Source: Lytechinus variegatus
Taxonomy: Eukaryota > Echinodermata > Echinoidea > Temnopleuroida > Toxopneustidae
NCBI RefSeq assembly: GCF_018143015.1
Contig: NC_054748.1
Span: 10,654,967-10,718,966 of the forward strand
DNA: 64,000 nucleotides
Reading direction: 5' to 3'
The translations under genes were made by a program, and so were the position numbers. The notes below the pieces were generated by a model. It was not told where the DNA came from. It saw nothing but the letters and a program-made list of their open reading frames with translations, and ran no database searches. How positions within the stretch are numbered: the stretch's first letter is position 1; each line of letters starts with the position of its first letter. This document shows positions 24,833 through 37,215 of the stretch, piece after piece.

Positions 24833-25472
24833 CAGTTGAGGCCGGAAGTTTACATGTACATACACCCAGAAAAATCAAAGAAAAGTTCACGATTGCCAAA
24901 CATATAGAATTTACTGTATCTTATGAAATATTTGTGCAATCATGACAAATTTGATATCAAACAAATGAGTATGTCATGCCCCTTCATCAAATTGCTTTGT
25001 CATCAGGAGCTGAAAAATATTTAGGTGTCATTTTCCCCCCAATATCTTCATATTTTAGACATATTGAAAATAAAACTTGACATTTCATATTTGTGCTATT
25101 TACTTCTCAACACAAACCTTTCAGATTAAACTTTTTGTCCAGTAGTGACATATCATGATCGAAAATGTAATACAATTCATAGATTTGACCTTTATATATT
25201 TGTATGAAACAATGTTTGAAAATATAACAAACAATAGAATACATTTGGCACAAATACTATTTGTTTTCTTCAAAGAAAATGCCAGCAAAGAATACTTCAA
25301 ATCCCAACGGCATTCCAATCATGTGAAAGAGCATAAGACGCTCTTTCATTTGATACCAAATTCGTCATGGTAGTATTTATATTTCTGAAGATATAGTAAA
25401 TTTTACGATGTTTGGAAAGCGAACAAATTTCACTGAATTCCATGGGTTTATGTAAACTTCTGGCCTCAACTG
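24833..25472. mobile_element. Tc1-like MITE (CAGTTGAGGCCGGAAGTTTA ends), 640 bp
   Basis: The termini CAGTTGAGGC...GAAGTTTACAT and the inverse are flanked by TA on both sides (24831-24832, 25473-25474). The end sequence is of the style used by Tc1 elements of the Tdr1/Sleeping Beauty group. No transposase frame remains. The matching Ig2 position (near 15763, CACATGTAGGTAC) is an intact empty site. Confidence 0.9.
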
Positions 25473-26332
25473 TAGGTACTTTGGACCCATTCGATCAAAA
25501 CTATTAAGTCCTACACTACAAATACCTCTCAGAATTAATTTTGTTTGTTGTTCACACCCACCTCAGGAATCAGAATCAATACAGAAGTAATTGTAATACA
25601 ATACAGAATTTATTGTAGTAAATAGTTTTATTATTTTTTCTATTCTCCTTTATCCCCTCTGCTTCATCTTCCTCTTTCTCTTTCTTTTTCCTATTTTCCA
25701 TTTTGGTCCATCTCTATCTTTCTCTCATCTCTTCATGTCTCCCATATTCTTTCTTTATCTCCTGTCTTTTCATCTCTCTACCTCTACTTCTGTGTCTGTC
25801 TCTCTCCCCCTTTTTTATTCTTTTCAGCTTTATTTAATCTTTGCCTACCTGTATCAAGTCAACTACCCCAAAAGATAAATTGATTTGAATGAAAGTGAAT
25901 AATTAAAAAAGAAACTATATTGTAATAAGATGTACTCTATACCCCAAATGTAGTCTTCTAAAAAAAGTTTAGGAGATTATGAAATTTGCTTTAGTTGCAC
26001 AAAAAAAAGGATGTTCACGCTATGGGCAGTACGCATACAGTATGCAATTGAGGGAAACAATGATGTAACATACTTATTATTTTGTTTCTATTGGTTTTTT
26101 ATTTGTTATAAAAAATCATTTTACAAACTACATCCTTTCAATAACAATCAATACAACATATGTATAGCATAGAGTAATATATACAATGTACAAAAGGTAA
26201 GGCAAGAAAATTTAAGATAAAGTATTACAGAGAATAAACAGATACAAAATGGCAATGACAAGATACAATATTATTGGAATTTGATGGTTAAAAAATTTCA
26301 TCAAGGTTTGTCAGATAACCACACTTGAATAC
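25473..26332. repeat. Duplicated CT-rich tract and unit boundary (Ig4 3' side)
   Basis: CT-rich DNA at 25640-25830, then the conserved TATCAAGTCAACTACCCC and following 3'-flank sequence. No gene. Confidence 0.65.
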
Positions 26333-26745
26333 GTGAAATAAGTGCCATTAAAATTAAATATACCTTGTAGTATAAATGATAAATAAAGTGTCAATATAGA
26401 ATTCAGTAATTGAGATCATTTGATATTTGTTCGATGATAAGGAAAAGTTACATACACATTTAAGCAGACAAACCCATCTCATAAACAGACACGGGCAGTA
26501 AAAATCCTTGCATTTACACACTTTTGATTAAAAGCATTCATTAAATACATGAAATAAGTCACATTAAAATTAGATATACCCTGTAGTATAAATGCTAAAT
26601 AAAGTGTCAATATAAAATTCAGTAATTGAGATCATTTGATATTTGTACTATAATAAGGAAAAGTTAAATACACATTTAACCAGACAAACCCATTGCATAA
26701 ACACACTCAGGTTGTAAAAATACTAGCATTTATTTTGATTAAAGA
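26333..26745. repeat. 216-bp tandem duplication in the Ig4 3' flank
   Basis: Two copies start at about 26333 and 26549 (GAAATAAGTCACATTAAAAT), with the same period as at 18830-19262. Confidence 0.8.
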
Positions 26746-27964
26746 TACTTTAAATTTCCTGCTAAAAGCATTAATTAAGTGATTGATATTCATTGGAAGA
26801 TCATGCCAAACAGCTGGAGGACAGTGTATAAAAGAGAATAGTATATGATTTCTTATTTACAGTCCATTGAAATAGTAATATTTCTTTTGCTTCTTGTATA
26901 TGATCATGGTTTGATTTATCTTGAAAAATGTAACATCAGTATTATTTTAATGAGTTCCTCTTTGTCATTAAAATAAGATCAAATCTTTTGATTTTACATT
27001 AACAAAATTCTAAAGAAGTAGTGTGTTTTACATCATCTACCCCCTTATTTTCATTATGAGCAGAACGCCCATTTATCAGTGGGTGTTTTCTGATAAAAAC
27101 TTGAAAACGCTGTAGCTTTCTCATATATCAGGAATTGATCCAGTACCATAAACTGGCAATCTATCAAATTGAAACGTAATTACATGAAAAAAGACATGAC
27201 AAGTAATTTATTTCTTAGTTACATTTACCAAGTTGCTTCAATAATTTACATCAAAAGGCAACTTTGAATTATAATAATAATATGCATCATAAATCAGGGA
27301 ACATTCACTTCTCTGATGACCTTTGTTACTTTGAACATGCAAATTGCACAAAATGATCTTGAGTTCATTAATTGGTCCCAAAATAAAAAAAGGCTTGTTA
27401 ATCTGAAGATTTGCACATTCATGTTATTATTAATGGTTACATAATCTGAAAACAATTTCCCAAAGGTTATTGTGTTAAAAATTGAATTAAGGGTTGGTTA
27501 TTGCAAAAGTTTGATTGTCTAAAAAAAAAGGTTTGTTGGTACCAACCACAGTGAACTATTGCACACCTTTCCCCAATTCTGCAGACTATCAAACCTTTTT
27601 ACTTTCAGATTTACAAATTTTATTCTTGTTTTATTTATATAAACCAACCTTCAGAATATTTTAGAATGAATTTAGAATTTTTCAATTTATAGAATGGCAA
27701 ACTTTCAGATGAACAATACCAAGGAATAATGAAATTTCAATATCATACCATGGGACTAGTAGTACTTTATACCCTCACAAATTTGACCCTAAACACGTAG
27801 CTTTCCTAGCGAAATGACCCTTTTTTCATTATTTCACTGTTTTTGACACCCTTATTACATTACATACATGTAGGTAACGTGACTGCCTTGTAAAAGACAT
27901 CCCTTTTCCGCATTTTTTGGGTCGCGCGTGGTATTCACTCATCAATGTAAGTGGCACCCGTGCT
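26746..27964. repeat. Duplicated 3' flank shared by Ig4 and Ig5
   Basis: Non-coding. 27050-27960 is nearly identical to 36090-37010 beyond Ig5, including TTGGTACCAACCACAGTGAA and TCGCGCGTGGTATTCACTCA. This indicates a recent duplication or conversion. Part also matches 52100-52390 beyond Ig7. Confidence 0.75.
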
Positions 27965-28650
27965 CCAAGTAAGTCTTTTCAGTTGACTGTTGTGAAGTGC
28001 CATCAGTAGCTGTGTTGATAGAGTACTGGTCAGACTATTCTCAGGGATCTCTTTTCCACAGGGTCCCAAGCAAAATCTTTACACCCACACTAGGCGGTTT
28101 CAAACCGCCTCGATCACAAGAATCCCAGTTAAATTACGAGAACTTTTTAAGGCTAAAAAATACCCGTTAATTATTCCTCCATTCACACCGCCCCGAAACA
28201 CATCCTTCGGGATAAGTTCCTGAAGTTACGAGCATGCGCAGTGTGGTCTGATAAGCAGGCAAGGCGGGAGATTCAAAATCACTAGCCCAGCAGCCACCCA
28301 CGCCGCCGCGCCCAACGACACGCTGGGATAAAAGTTCCCGTAATTTGCTTTCACATCGCCAAAATACCTGCGACCTTGGAAAAATCCCCACGAAAGTTCT
28401 CGTAATTTCGCCAAGTACCTACTATTTAGCGGGTATTTTCTTTCGGGGAGATTACGCGTAGTTTGCTTTCACATTACCAAAATACCTGGTATTTTCTGAT
28501 CGGGGTAAATTTCCCGATCAGAGAATACCTGGAACTGGCGAACTTCGAGGCGGTCTGAAACCACCTAAAGATACTTTGTGAATTGCACTAGAGAAGAAAA
28601 ACAGTAGACCAAACCAACTGATGACCTCACTAACATGACCTGACAGGGGT
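27965..28650 (-). pseudogene. Relic of an Ig7-like gene beyond Ig4, split by a transposon
   Basis: 27965-28090 plus 28568-28650 align with Ig7 coding DNA at about 53160-53385 (second domain end and stalk: AGGGTCCCAAG, TTTACACCCAC, CAGTAGACCAAACCAACTGA). The frame is not kept. A 473-bp element interrupts it. The left end overlaps the Ig4 stop region. Confidence 0.75.
28093..28565. mobile_element. TIR element E (GGCGGTTTCA ends), 473 bp, GC-rich
   Basis: The ends GGCGGTTTCAAACCGCCTCGA and its imperfect inverse lie between TA dinucleotides (28091-28092 and 28566-28567). The interior repeats motifs such as GCTTTCACAT, AATACCTG and GTAATTT. The equivalent Ig5 position (about 37138) is empty. A much older inverted relative is at about 52385-52760. 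Confidence 0.8.
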
Positions 28651-29565
28651 TGTTCCATTACTGAAAGATGTTTCATTTTTATTTTGCTTTGGTAAGCATG
28701 GATCTCTACTGTCTGACGTTGGGCTGTTGTTTTCTAATGGGACCCTCCTTCGCTTATACACAATAATGCTCCAAATAGTGATTGTAATAATAATAGATAT
28801 GGAACCCACTATCCAGAGTGCAATATACATGTTTTTGTTGCTGTTGGGGTATTTCACCGTCTCTGTTGTAACTGTATCATTTAGTACATTAGCCTCAGTG
28901 ACATTAAGGTCTGGAGTTGGAGGTTCACGAACTGATGTTTGAAGTTCTGTAGATACTTCAGGACAAGGATCCACTACTGCAAAGATTGTATCACTTATTG
29001 GATCCCAACCCCAATCAGTACAATTACACTTGTCCTTGATTTGCTCTAGCATAGAAGAACAGCAATGGACAAAGCTATCATGCCTTGCTAATATGTTTTG
29101 CATCAGATTCTTAGGAGTTATTATAGGGTCGTTGCTCTTTGGTAAGCGCAGACCTTGTTGGTAGCAGTAGATACCTCCTGACAAAGTTCCCAGTAGAGCT
29201 GTACATTGCAATGATATCCATTCTTCATCTTGATGATAATCACCTATTTCACATGAGGCCTGCCCAGGAGGATATCCAATGCGTAGACCAATTATTGGAT
29301 AGTCTGGTAGCATGATGCCATTCTTGTAAGCCGTCAAGATGTAGGTGCCTGCGTCATCTCTTGAAACTGGATCAATTGTCCATTGAACGGAACAGACTTC
29401 ACTGACATTCTCAAATGCAAGTCTCTGGTTTGGTGGCATTGACATATATTTTGGTTTTGCAGAACTGTAGCACGGAGCCCTAATCCCAAATTGCAACGTT
29501 ATCCTTGTACTGTTGCATGGGTACACAAATTCTAGCAGCACCATTTCTCCCTCTCGTGCATACAT
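28630..29565 (-). pseudogene. Ig4: Ig-family gene lacking its signal peptide
   Basis: 311 residues are open from the first ATG (29565), giving an intact V-like domain (Cys 17, 32, 58; DDAGTY 70-75), second domain (Cys 105, 121, 134, CC 168/169, CNC 180-182, Cys 201), stalk, membrane helix 247-270 and a 41-residue tail nearly identical to Ig5 and Ig6. Upstream, codons matching the end of a leader (TLASCNAT) continue for about 30 bases, then break at about 29596 into G-rich low-complexity DNA. Without a signal peptide the product should not reach the membrane correctly, unless an upstream exon supplies one. It is either a recent pseudogene or a gene with an unusual first exon. The C-terminal residues TPVRSC come from the Ig7-like relic read in another frame. 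Confidence 0.75.
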
Positions 29566-29595
29566 TATTGTAGCATTACAGGAAGCTAGTGTTTT

Positions 29596-30143
29596 TGTGG
29601 GGGGGGGGGGAGGGGAGGGAAAGCAAGGCCCCTCTGCCCCCTTGGATATGTTGCTCTATAATTAATTCTGTTATTTCTTCTCTCCCCTTTTGTTCCTCCT
29701 TTTTTGTCTGTCTGTTTGTCTCTTATTTTTGAAGGGGGGGGGAAGTGCATTTGTCTTTGCAAGGACTTGTGAGAAACCTGATGTGCCGGTTTGGCCTAAT
29801 CACTGCCATCTGTAGCTGTATATCACTGGTCCCCAAGCAAAAAGTTGCATCAAATTAGCGAACAAATATCCCTTTTCCCAATTTTTCTCCAACTTTCCTC
29901 CCCTTTTTTTGCCAGCCGATGGGGGGGGGGTCCCGACTTGACCCCCACCCATAGTTAGACTGCTATCGATGAAGAGAAAGCTAGGCTGAATTGATATAAT
30001 GTACGATGCAGATAGTAGTGTAATGCATTTCATCTTTCATGCTCTGATATAATCCTATTCAATTAATTTTTTAATATTAGACTCGGTCACTTATGTCTTC
30101 AAGGGACTGATTCCCACAACTTTTAGAAGAAAAAATTACTTAC
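29596..30143. other. G-rich junction and type II upstream block (Ig4)
   Basis: From 29596 the sequence matches about 48890-49470 upstream of Ig6 (CCCCTTGGATATGTTGCTCT, GCCATCTGTAGCTGTATATC). Relative to Ig6, about 1.7 kb plus most of the leader is missing here, so the junction looks like a deletion endpoint in a poly-G tract. Confidence 0.7.
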
Positions 30144-30440
30144 CAATCAGTTGGCACAATATTTCATAATTTCAGATAAAATGGTTTGCAAAGTCCACCT
30201 ACATGTAACCAGTGTACTACTGTACTGCACTGTACGGACATGTTCTTCATTATTATGATATTAGATTTTCAAAAGAACCGCCGTCACTTGTGATCACATG
30301 ACCCCAGCCCCCGCGAAACTGAAGTTAGTATCGGCCAATGGGAAGGGAATGAAGATTGAAAGAGGTTCAAAGTCCACATTTCCTCTGCCATGTGAAGGAA
30401 TACCATTACTTGTAAACTGTACTCTCTCAGAGAATCTAGA
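30144..30440 (-). promoter_or_regulatory. Candidate leader exon and promoter block of Ig4
   Basis: Minus-strand TGCCAACTGATTG is followed by the strong donor GTAAGT (exon end 30144). The identical arrangement is at 49472 upstream of Ig6. The block includes GGCCAATGGGAAGGGAATGA (an inverted-context CCAAT) conserved at 49650. Because the Ig4 leader is deleted, transcripts from here would lack a signal peptide unless spliced otherwise. Confidence 0.45.
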
Positions 30441-31672
30441 CTAGACTTTTAACCTCTATTATTAAATGCTTTTGAATATTAATTTTCAACAATCAGAATG
30501 AAACTAAGCTGGTTGCTATGAAATGATTCAGTTTTAACTCTTTCTATATCTCTCACTCCATCTTTCTATCTCTGTCTCTCCGTCTCACCTGCACTCTTTC
30601 TCTCTCTTTTCCCCTCTCTCATGTTTGCTTCCTACCTTCTTTCTATTTTATGCCATCTTTTATAGGACTCTCCCTATTTTCAAATTTAGATGTGATACTG
30701 ATCAACTTCCAGACATTTATTCAACAGGATGACAAAGTCATAGTTTAATTTGATCCCAACTAAGACTTGATCATACATAGAGAAAAAGATATAATACTGA
30801 CAATTTTAACTGAAAGTGGATGTAGAATACGAAAGATATTGACATTTTAAAGATCTGTTTGCATGTATTTGCACAAATGAAGTGATATGGGTTGTATGCA
30901 AATGAGGGAGGGATTTTTTTTCATATTTCTTGAATTTGGTTTGAATCTTCATGGAACATGTATCTTCATTGTCATCTTTATTATAAATGATATGACAGAG
31001 GTCTTTGTTATCACATCCAACAAGAAATAATAGAAGTTTTAGTGAGTGTGTGACAAAATGGGCTCCCTCATTTGTATGGAAATAGGGTTGGCATATCGCT
31101 TTTCTTTGAAGTGAAGCTTTATTCAAGGGAGGCTTTAGAATGCCATATTATCTCACGTCTTATTTGGGATGAAATTTCCGTTTTTATAGTCTTGTTTATT
31201 TACATATAGAAGTTCAAAACAAGTCATTGCTTGGGGTGGACATGAATGAAAAGAGATTACATTACTTGGTTAACAAGTTGGAATAAAAAATGAATTAAAT
31301 TAAGTTAATATCAAGAGCATTTATTGATAGATTTGACTTTCATTTAGATAAAAATGACAAAGTATCAAAGTATTGACAATGATGATAAGTCACTCATCAT
31401 TTGTTCTGTAAAAATGATAAAGTGATCTTTCTTCAACTTCATTTGAACTTATTTTCTTCATATATTTATAACATACACTTCTTATTTCTAGAATAATTCA
31501 GATGTAAATCATGCTTAATTGCACATCACTAGCAGGTTTCAAATAAAATACAAAGTATTTACATAATTACTATCATGTACAGTCATAATGATGCTGTTTT
31601 TTTTATAGCAAACCCTCCCTGACAACTTATTATTGTTTTGGGGGTGGCAGCTCACAATTGTTTTATCAATCT
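30441..31672. other. CT-rich tract and degenerate repeat DNA
   Basis: 30540-30650 is CT-rich. 30880-31250 looks like a very worn copy of fold-back family A (CTCCCTCATTTGTATGG, then TTGGGGTGGACATGA). No gene. Confidence 0.4.
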
Positions 31673-31806
31673 GGCGCCCGTAACACAAAGCTTAGCAATC
31701 ATCATAGAAGAATATCTTTACGATTTCATTGCATTGACTACAATGTACTATGAATTGTGAAAATCAAGCGTACAATTAACCACTAGCATTAGTGTAACGG
31801 ACCCTA
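31673..31806. mobile_element. Short palindromic MITE F (CCCGTAACACAAAGCTTAGC), copy 1
   Basis: The left end CCCGTAACACAAAGCTTAGC and a right end near TAGTGTAACGGACCC are inverted. The second copy, at 62116-62249, is better preserved. Non-coding. Confidence 0.65.
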
Positions 31807-32717
31807 GAGTCAATTTTGGTGGTGTGACAGTGAAATAAAGATGAATATTAAAAAGATAGGTTTCATACCACTAGAGGGCAGTGTTCGTGTTGGGGATGCA
31901 TTCACTCTTTGCTGTCAGGCACATGCTCTGTTCGGGGGGGGGGGGGCTTATGATAGAAAGAGAGGGAGGAGCATATAATTGGTGAAAAGAGATATATAGG
32001 ACAACTACCCAAGAGAGTATTATTGAGGAAGAGTTAGCAAGTTTCAAATAGAATACAAAGTATCTACATATCTGTATACACTACTATCATGTACAGTCAT
32101 AATGATGTTGTGGCCTAACTAGAACAGTTGTACTGAATGTAAAAAAAAATATTAGCTTACTTAAGGCTTCTCATCACCTTATGAGCCTGTGAACAACATT
32201 GATGTAGCTCAAGCCAGGAAGCAACCAAAGAACAAAGAGATTTCAGCTTCATACAACATAGTGGCAGTGTCACAAGTAAGGATTAATAAAACACAAGTAT
32301 TTTCAACATTTTTATTTACAGTGTTCCATATGAGTGAGAGAGAAGAAATTTAAATTTCAGTAATCGATGCAGAATAATAATAATAATAATAATCATCATC
32401 ATCATCATAATGATAATGGAAGTAATATGATGCATATTTAAACATATATATTCAAAAGAATTTTAATAAAAATATACAATGATTTTGATCCTTATTTTCT
32501 GAAACCCAATAAAAGTAGGCTTGTATTCGTAAATGTTGATTATATTTTGAATACATGTATTTTTGTTGTCTTCTAATATTGATATCAATCATTAAGTTCT
32601 TATTTTAGGTATTAAGGAAAATGGTCACAGAACAAATCCCTATGGGCCTCTGATTCCCACATGTAATCTCCTCTCCGAACATGGCTTCCCTTGAAGACAA
32701 AATATTCTCTAATATTT
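31807..32717. other. Intergenic DNA with TAA/TCA microsatellite
   Basis: No gene. A short (AAT)n(CAT)n run lies at 32373-32410. The segment at 32040-32100 repeats 31530-31590 (TTTCAAATAGAATACAAAGT). Confidence 0.5.
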
Positions 32718-33370
32718 GTCTCGCCCACCAGAGGTGAAGGCGAGACTTAGGAATCCAAATGTCGTCAGTCGTCCATCCGTCACAAATCTAATGACACATA
32801 ACTCCACAACCGTAAGTCGCTTTTCAACCAAACTTGGATGGTAGATGGACTTGGGGGACCTGCATGTTATGCTGCAGTTGGAGGTCACATGGTTAGGTCA
32901 AAGGTCATTCTGAGGTCAATGTTAAAGTTCACATGCAAGACTCTCTTATGACACCTAACTCTGCAACTGTAAATTGCATTTCCACCAAACGTGGATGGTA
33001 GATGGACTTGGGGAACCTGCATGTTATGCTATAGTCAGAGGTCACATGGTGAGGTCAAAGGTCGTTTTCAGGTCAACGTTAAAGTTTACATGCAAGACTC
33101 TCTTATGACACCTAACTCCACAACCGTAAGTCGCTTTTCAACCAAACTTGGAAGGCAGATGTACTTGGGGGACCTGCGTGTTATGCTGCAGTCAGAGGTC
33201 ACACGATAAGGTCAAAGGTCATTTTCAGGTCAACGGTAAAGTTTATGTGCAAGGCTCTTATGACAAGTGTTATTCCATCCCAGTCATTTTACATTGAAGT
33301 TTCAATATAATTCTCTTGCATGCCCTCGCAAATCACAATATTTCTGGTTATTTTCATAAGTGTGCGAGAC
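32718..33370. mobile_element. TIR element G with internal tandem units (GTCTCGCCCACC), copy 1
   Basis: Starts GTCTCGCCCACCAGAGG and ends GTGTGCGAGAC. The interior has three ~150-bp units (CACCTAACTCC, CAACCGTAAGTCGC, CCAAACTTGGATGGTAGATG, ACCTGCATGTTATGCTGCAG). Two units carry perfect AGGTCAAAGGTCA (32895-32907 and 33209-33221). Copy 2 is at 54017-54487. Confidence 0.8.
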
Positions 33371-35145
33371 ACAAAATTGCTTTTGCCTAGTTTCTTTATA
33401 GAACCTTTAAATTAGATTTAAAGATGACGTCTGGAAAAAAGAAGAAAATTTGAAGTGAAATTAGGTGTTAAATATGCAACAAGTTTGTTTATTTCATAAT
33501 AAATTGAAAATAATTATTTTCAGAATTCTTTTTTAAACTGTCTTGTAGTTTATGTGGTAGAATACAAGCGTGCCGAAATTTGGCGTGATTCTGTAAACGC
33601 CGGCGGAGATCAGGAGGGGGGGGGGGCATCTTTTCCTGCTGCGGTTCATTCAAAATTACTTTTGATTAGGGCTGAGTGATTGCATTTATTTCAATGGGTG
33701 AAATATGTTTTTAAACCTTTATGCAAAAGGGGAAAAAAAGTAAAACAAAAAATTGATAACTGAAAAGCACTTAAAATAAGTAAGCCAAAATTTTCCCAAA
33801 TTCATATTATACTGTTTTTACATTGATTTAGAATGTATATTTCAGTATATAGTCGGAAGTTAATCAGAAAATAGAGTGAAAATATTTATAGATTTTTGTC
33901 CAAAAAGATGGAAGATTCATTTTCAAGTCTATATCTGATATCTGTACTACAGCGATTTGAGCATGTGGAGGAAATACAACATGATTTGGATTTATTTGCT
34001 TATATCCTCTCATGAAACTGGATAAATTTGAATTACCTGAGTGTCAATATTTCACCTTGTGTGACAGGTGATGAACTCCACATACAGAAAAAAATCAGCC
34101 AAAATGCCACTTTTTCATGCGAGCAGCCATCTTGGAATCTGACATCGAGCCATACAGTGTCGGCTTTACTTTGAAAATGATACGATTCTTCTTTTTTTCT
34201 TGCTTTGTAATATCTAAAATAGTATTTGTTGCCAACAATTTTGGTATGTTGTAATTTTGGATGGGATAAAACACAAAAATGAAATCTTTATTTCTTGTAA
34301 ATTAATTTTGCTATGGAAGAATAATATATAAAGCTCTTTCACTTTATGTACATGTGTAAGATTCATGTTTTGTAAACTGGGTTCCAAAAGAATTCTATCT
34401 TACTTTACAATAGCACTGCACAAATTCCACGAAGTCAAAATGGACAATATTTTTACACATGCTAGCTCCAATATTCTTTTCTCTGCACACATCAATAATT
34501 ATTAGATTGGTTCAATCACAAATGTGCCATCCAATCACTTTCAAGTCAGCATTTTCAATTCATTATAAACTGAAATACTAACAATACAAACGTGATTGGC
34601 AGGCTCATTCGTTGGCACACAATGCAAAAGAAACATGACGACGATTAATCATTGGAAACTGACATCGGCTCTTTCTAATAAAAATTTTGGATGTCAAATC
34701 ACATGACTTTGAGCCTCAATCTCTATACTTTTGAATATTAACTTTCAACAATCAGAATGAAACTAGGTTGATTGCTATGAAATGATTCAGTTTTAACTCT
34801 TTATATATCTCTCATTCCCTTGTTCTATCTCTCCCTCTCTCTCGCCCTCCTTCTCTCACTCTCAAACATAATTAATTGTACATAGAGCTTCGTTATTTTT
34901 CTATTCTCCTTTATCCCCTCTGTTTCATCTCTCTCTCTTTCCATCCCTCTTTCTCTTTCTTTCTTGTATTTTCCATTTCTCTTCATCTCTATCTTTCTAT
35001 CATCTCTTCATATCTCTCCCGCATTCTTTCTCTGTCTCCTATCTTTCCATCTGTCTCTCTCCCCCTTTTTAATCTTTTCAGCTGTATTCAAACTTTGCCT
35101 ACCAGTATCAAGTCAACTCCCCAAAAGATAAAGTTGATTTGAATG
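33371..35145. other. AT-rich intergenic DNA and CT-rich tract
   Basis: No gene. 34733-34800 matches 30470-30540 and the flanks of the insertion at 49838-50217, giving an empty-site comparison. 34800-35070 is CT-rich. Confidence 0.55.
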
Positions 35146-37012
35146 AAAGTGAATGATTTTACAAAAACTACATTGTAATAAGATGTACTCTATACCCCAA
35201 ATGTAGTCTTCTATAAAGTGTTTCGGAGATTATGAAATTTGCTTTAATAGTTGCACAAAACAGTGATATTCACACTATGGGCAGTATATATTTATGCAAA
35301 CGAGGGAAACAATGATGTGACATACTAATTATTTAATTTTTATTGGCTTTTTATTTGTTATAAAAATTTTGTTTTACAAACTATGTATATCAGTTCAATA
35401 AGAATCAATACAACATATAGAGTAGAGTAATGTATACAATGTACAAAAGATAAGGCAAGGAAATGTAAAATAAAATATTAAAGAGAATAAACAGAATAAT
35501 GGCAATGTAAGTATAAAATATATTATTGGAACTTGATGGTCAAAAATCCTGTCAAAGTTTAAATACATAAGATAAGTCACATTAAAATTAAATATAGTAT
35601 AAATGCTAAATAAAGTGTCAATATAAAATTTGGTTATGGAGATCATTTGAAATTTGTACTATAATAAATAAAAGTTAAATACACATTTAACGAGACAAGC
35701 CCATCTCATAAACACACAAGGGCAGTAAAAATCCTTGCATTCACACACTTTTGATTAAAGATACTTTAAATTTCCTGCTCAAAGCTTTCATTTAAGTGAT
35801 TGATCTTATTTGAAGATCATTCCTAACAGATGGATCACAGTGTATAAAAGAGAATAGTATATAATTTTTGTATTTACAGTCCATGAAAATAGTTATATTT
35901 ATTTTTGCTTCTTGTAATATGATCATGGTTTGATTTATCTTGAAAACATGTCAAATCAGTATTATCTAAGTTGTAAAATATTTGATATCTGAGTTCCTCT
36001 TTGTCATAAAGTAAAGATCAAAGCTTTTGATACTATATAAGCCAAATTCAAAAAAAGTAGCAAGGGCGTTTTACATCATCTACTCCCTTATTTTCATCAT
36101 GACCAGAATGTGAATTTATCAATGGATGTTTTCTGATAAAAACTTGAAAACGCTGTAACTTTCTCATATATCAGGAATTGAGCCCATACCATTAACTTTG
36201 GCAATCTGTAAAATTAAAACATATTTACATGAAAAAGTATGACAAGTCATTCATTTCTTAGTTACATTTACCAAGTTGCTTCAATAATTTACATCAAAAG
36301 GCAACTTTGAATTATAATGATAATATGCATCATAAATCAGAGAACATTCACTTCTCTGATGACCTTTGTTACTTTAAAACATGCAAATTGCAGAAAATGA
36401 TCTTGAGTTCATTAATTAGTCCCAAAATAAAAAAGGCTCGCAAATCTGAACATTTGCGCATTCATTTTGTTATTATTAATGGTTACATAATCTGAATCTT
36501 TCCCAAAGGTTATTGTGTTAAAATTAAATTAAAGTTGGTTATTGCAAAAGTTTGATTGTCTAAAAAGAAAGGTTTGTTGGTACCAACCACAGTGAACTAT
36601 TGCACACCTTTCCCCAATTCTGCAGACTATCAAACCTTTTTATTTTCAGATTTACAAATTTTATTCTTGTTTTTTTATATTAACCAACCTCCAGAATATT
36701 TATTTAGAATGAATTTAGAATTTATTTATCAATTTATAGAATGGCAAACTTTCAGATGAACAATACCAAGGATTAATGAAATTTCAATATCATACCATGG
36801 GACTGGTAGTACTTTATACCCTCACGAATTTGACCCTAAACACGTAGCTTTCCAAGCAAAATGACCCTTTTTTCATTATTTCAGTGTTTTTGACACCCTT
36901 ATTACATTACATACATGTAGGTAACGACTGACTGCCTTGTAAAAGACATCCCTTTTCCGCATTTTTTGGGTCGCGCGTGGTATTCACTCATCAATGTAAG
37001 TGGCACCCGTGC
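35146..37012. repeat. Duplicated 3' flank of Ig5
   Basis: Non-coding. Colinear with the Ig4 flank (25880-27960) and the Ig7 flank (51190-52390). It holds one copy of the 216-bp unit near 35570. Confidence 0.75.
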
Positions 37013-37215
37013 TCCAAGTAAGTCTTTTCAGTTGACTGTTGCAAAGTGCTGTCAGTAGCTGTGTTGGTAGAGTACTGGTCAGACTATTCTCAGGGATCTC
37101 TTTTCCACAGGGTCCCAAGCAAAATCTTTACACCCACACTGATCCTTTGTGATTTGCGCTAGAGAAGAAGAACAGTAGACCAAACCAAATGACTTCACTA
37201 ACATGACCTGATAAG
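37013..37215 (-). pseudogene. Relic of an Ig7-like gene beyond Ig5
   Basis: Aligns with Ig7 coding DNA at about 53160-53385 (CAGTTGACTGTTG, CTGTCAGTAGCTGTG, AGGGTCCCAAG, GATCCTTTGTGA). It has no transposon insertion, so it gives the empty site for element E. The Ig5 stop codon lies inside it. Confidence 0.75.
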
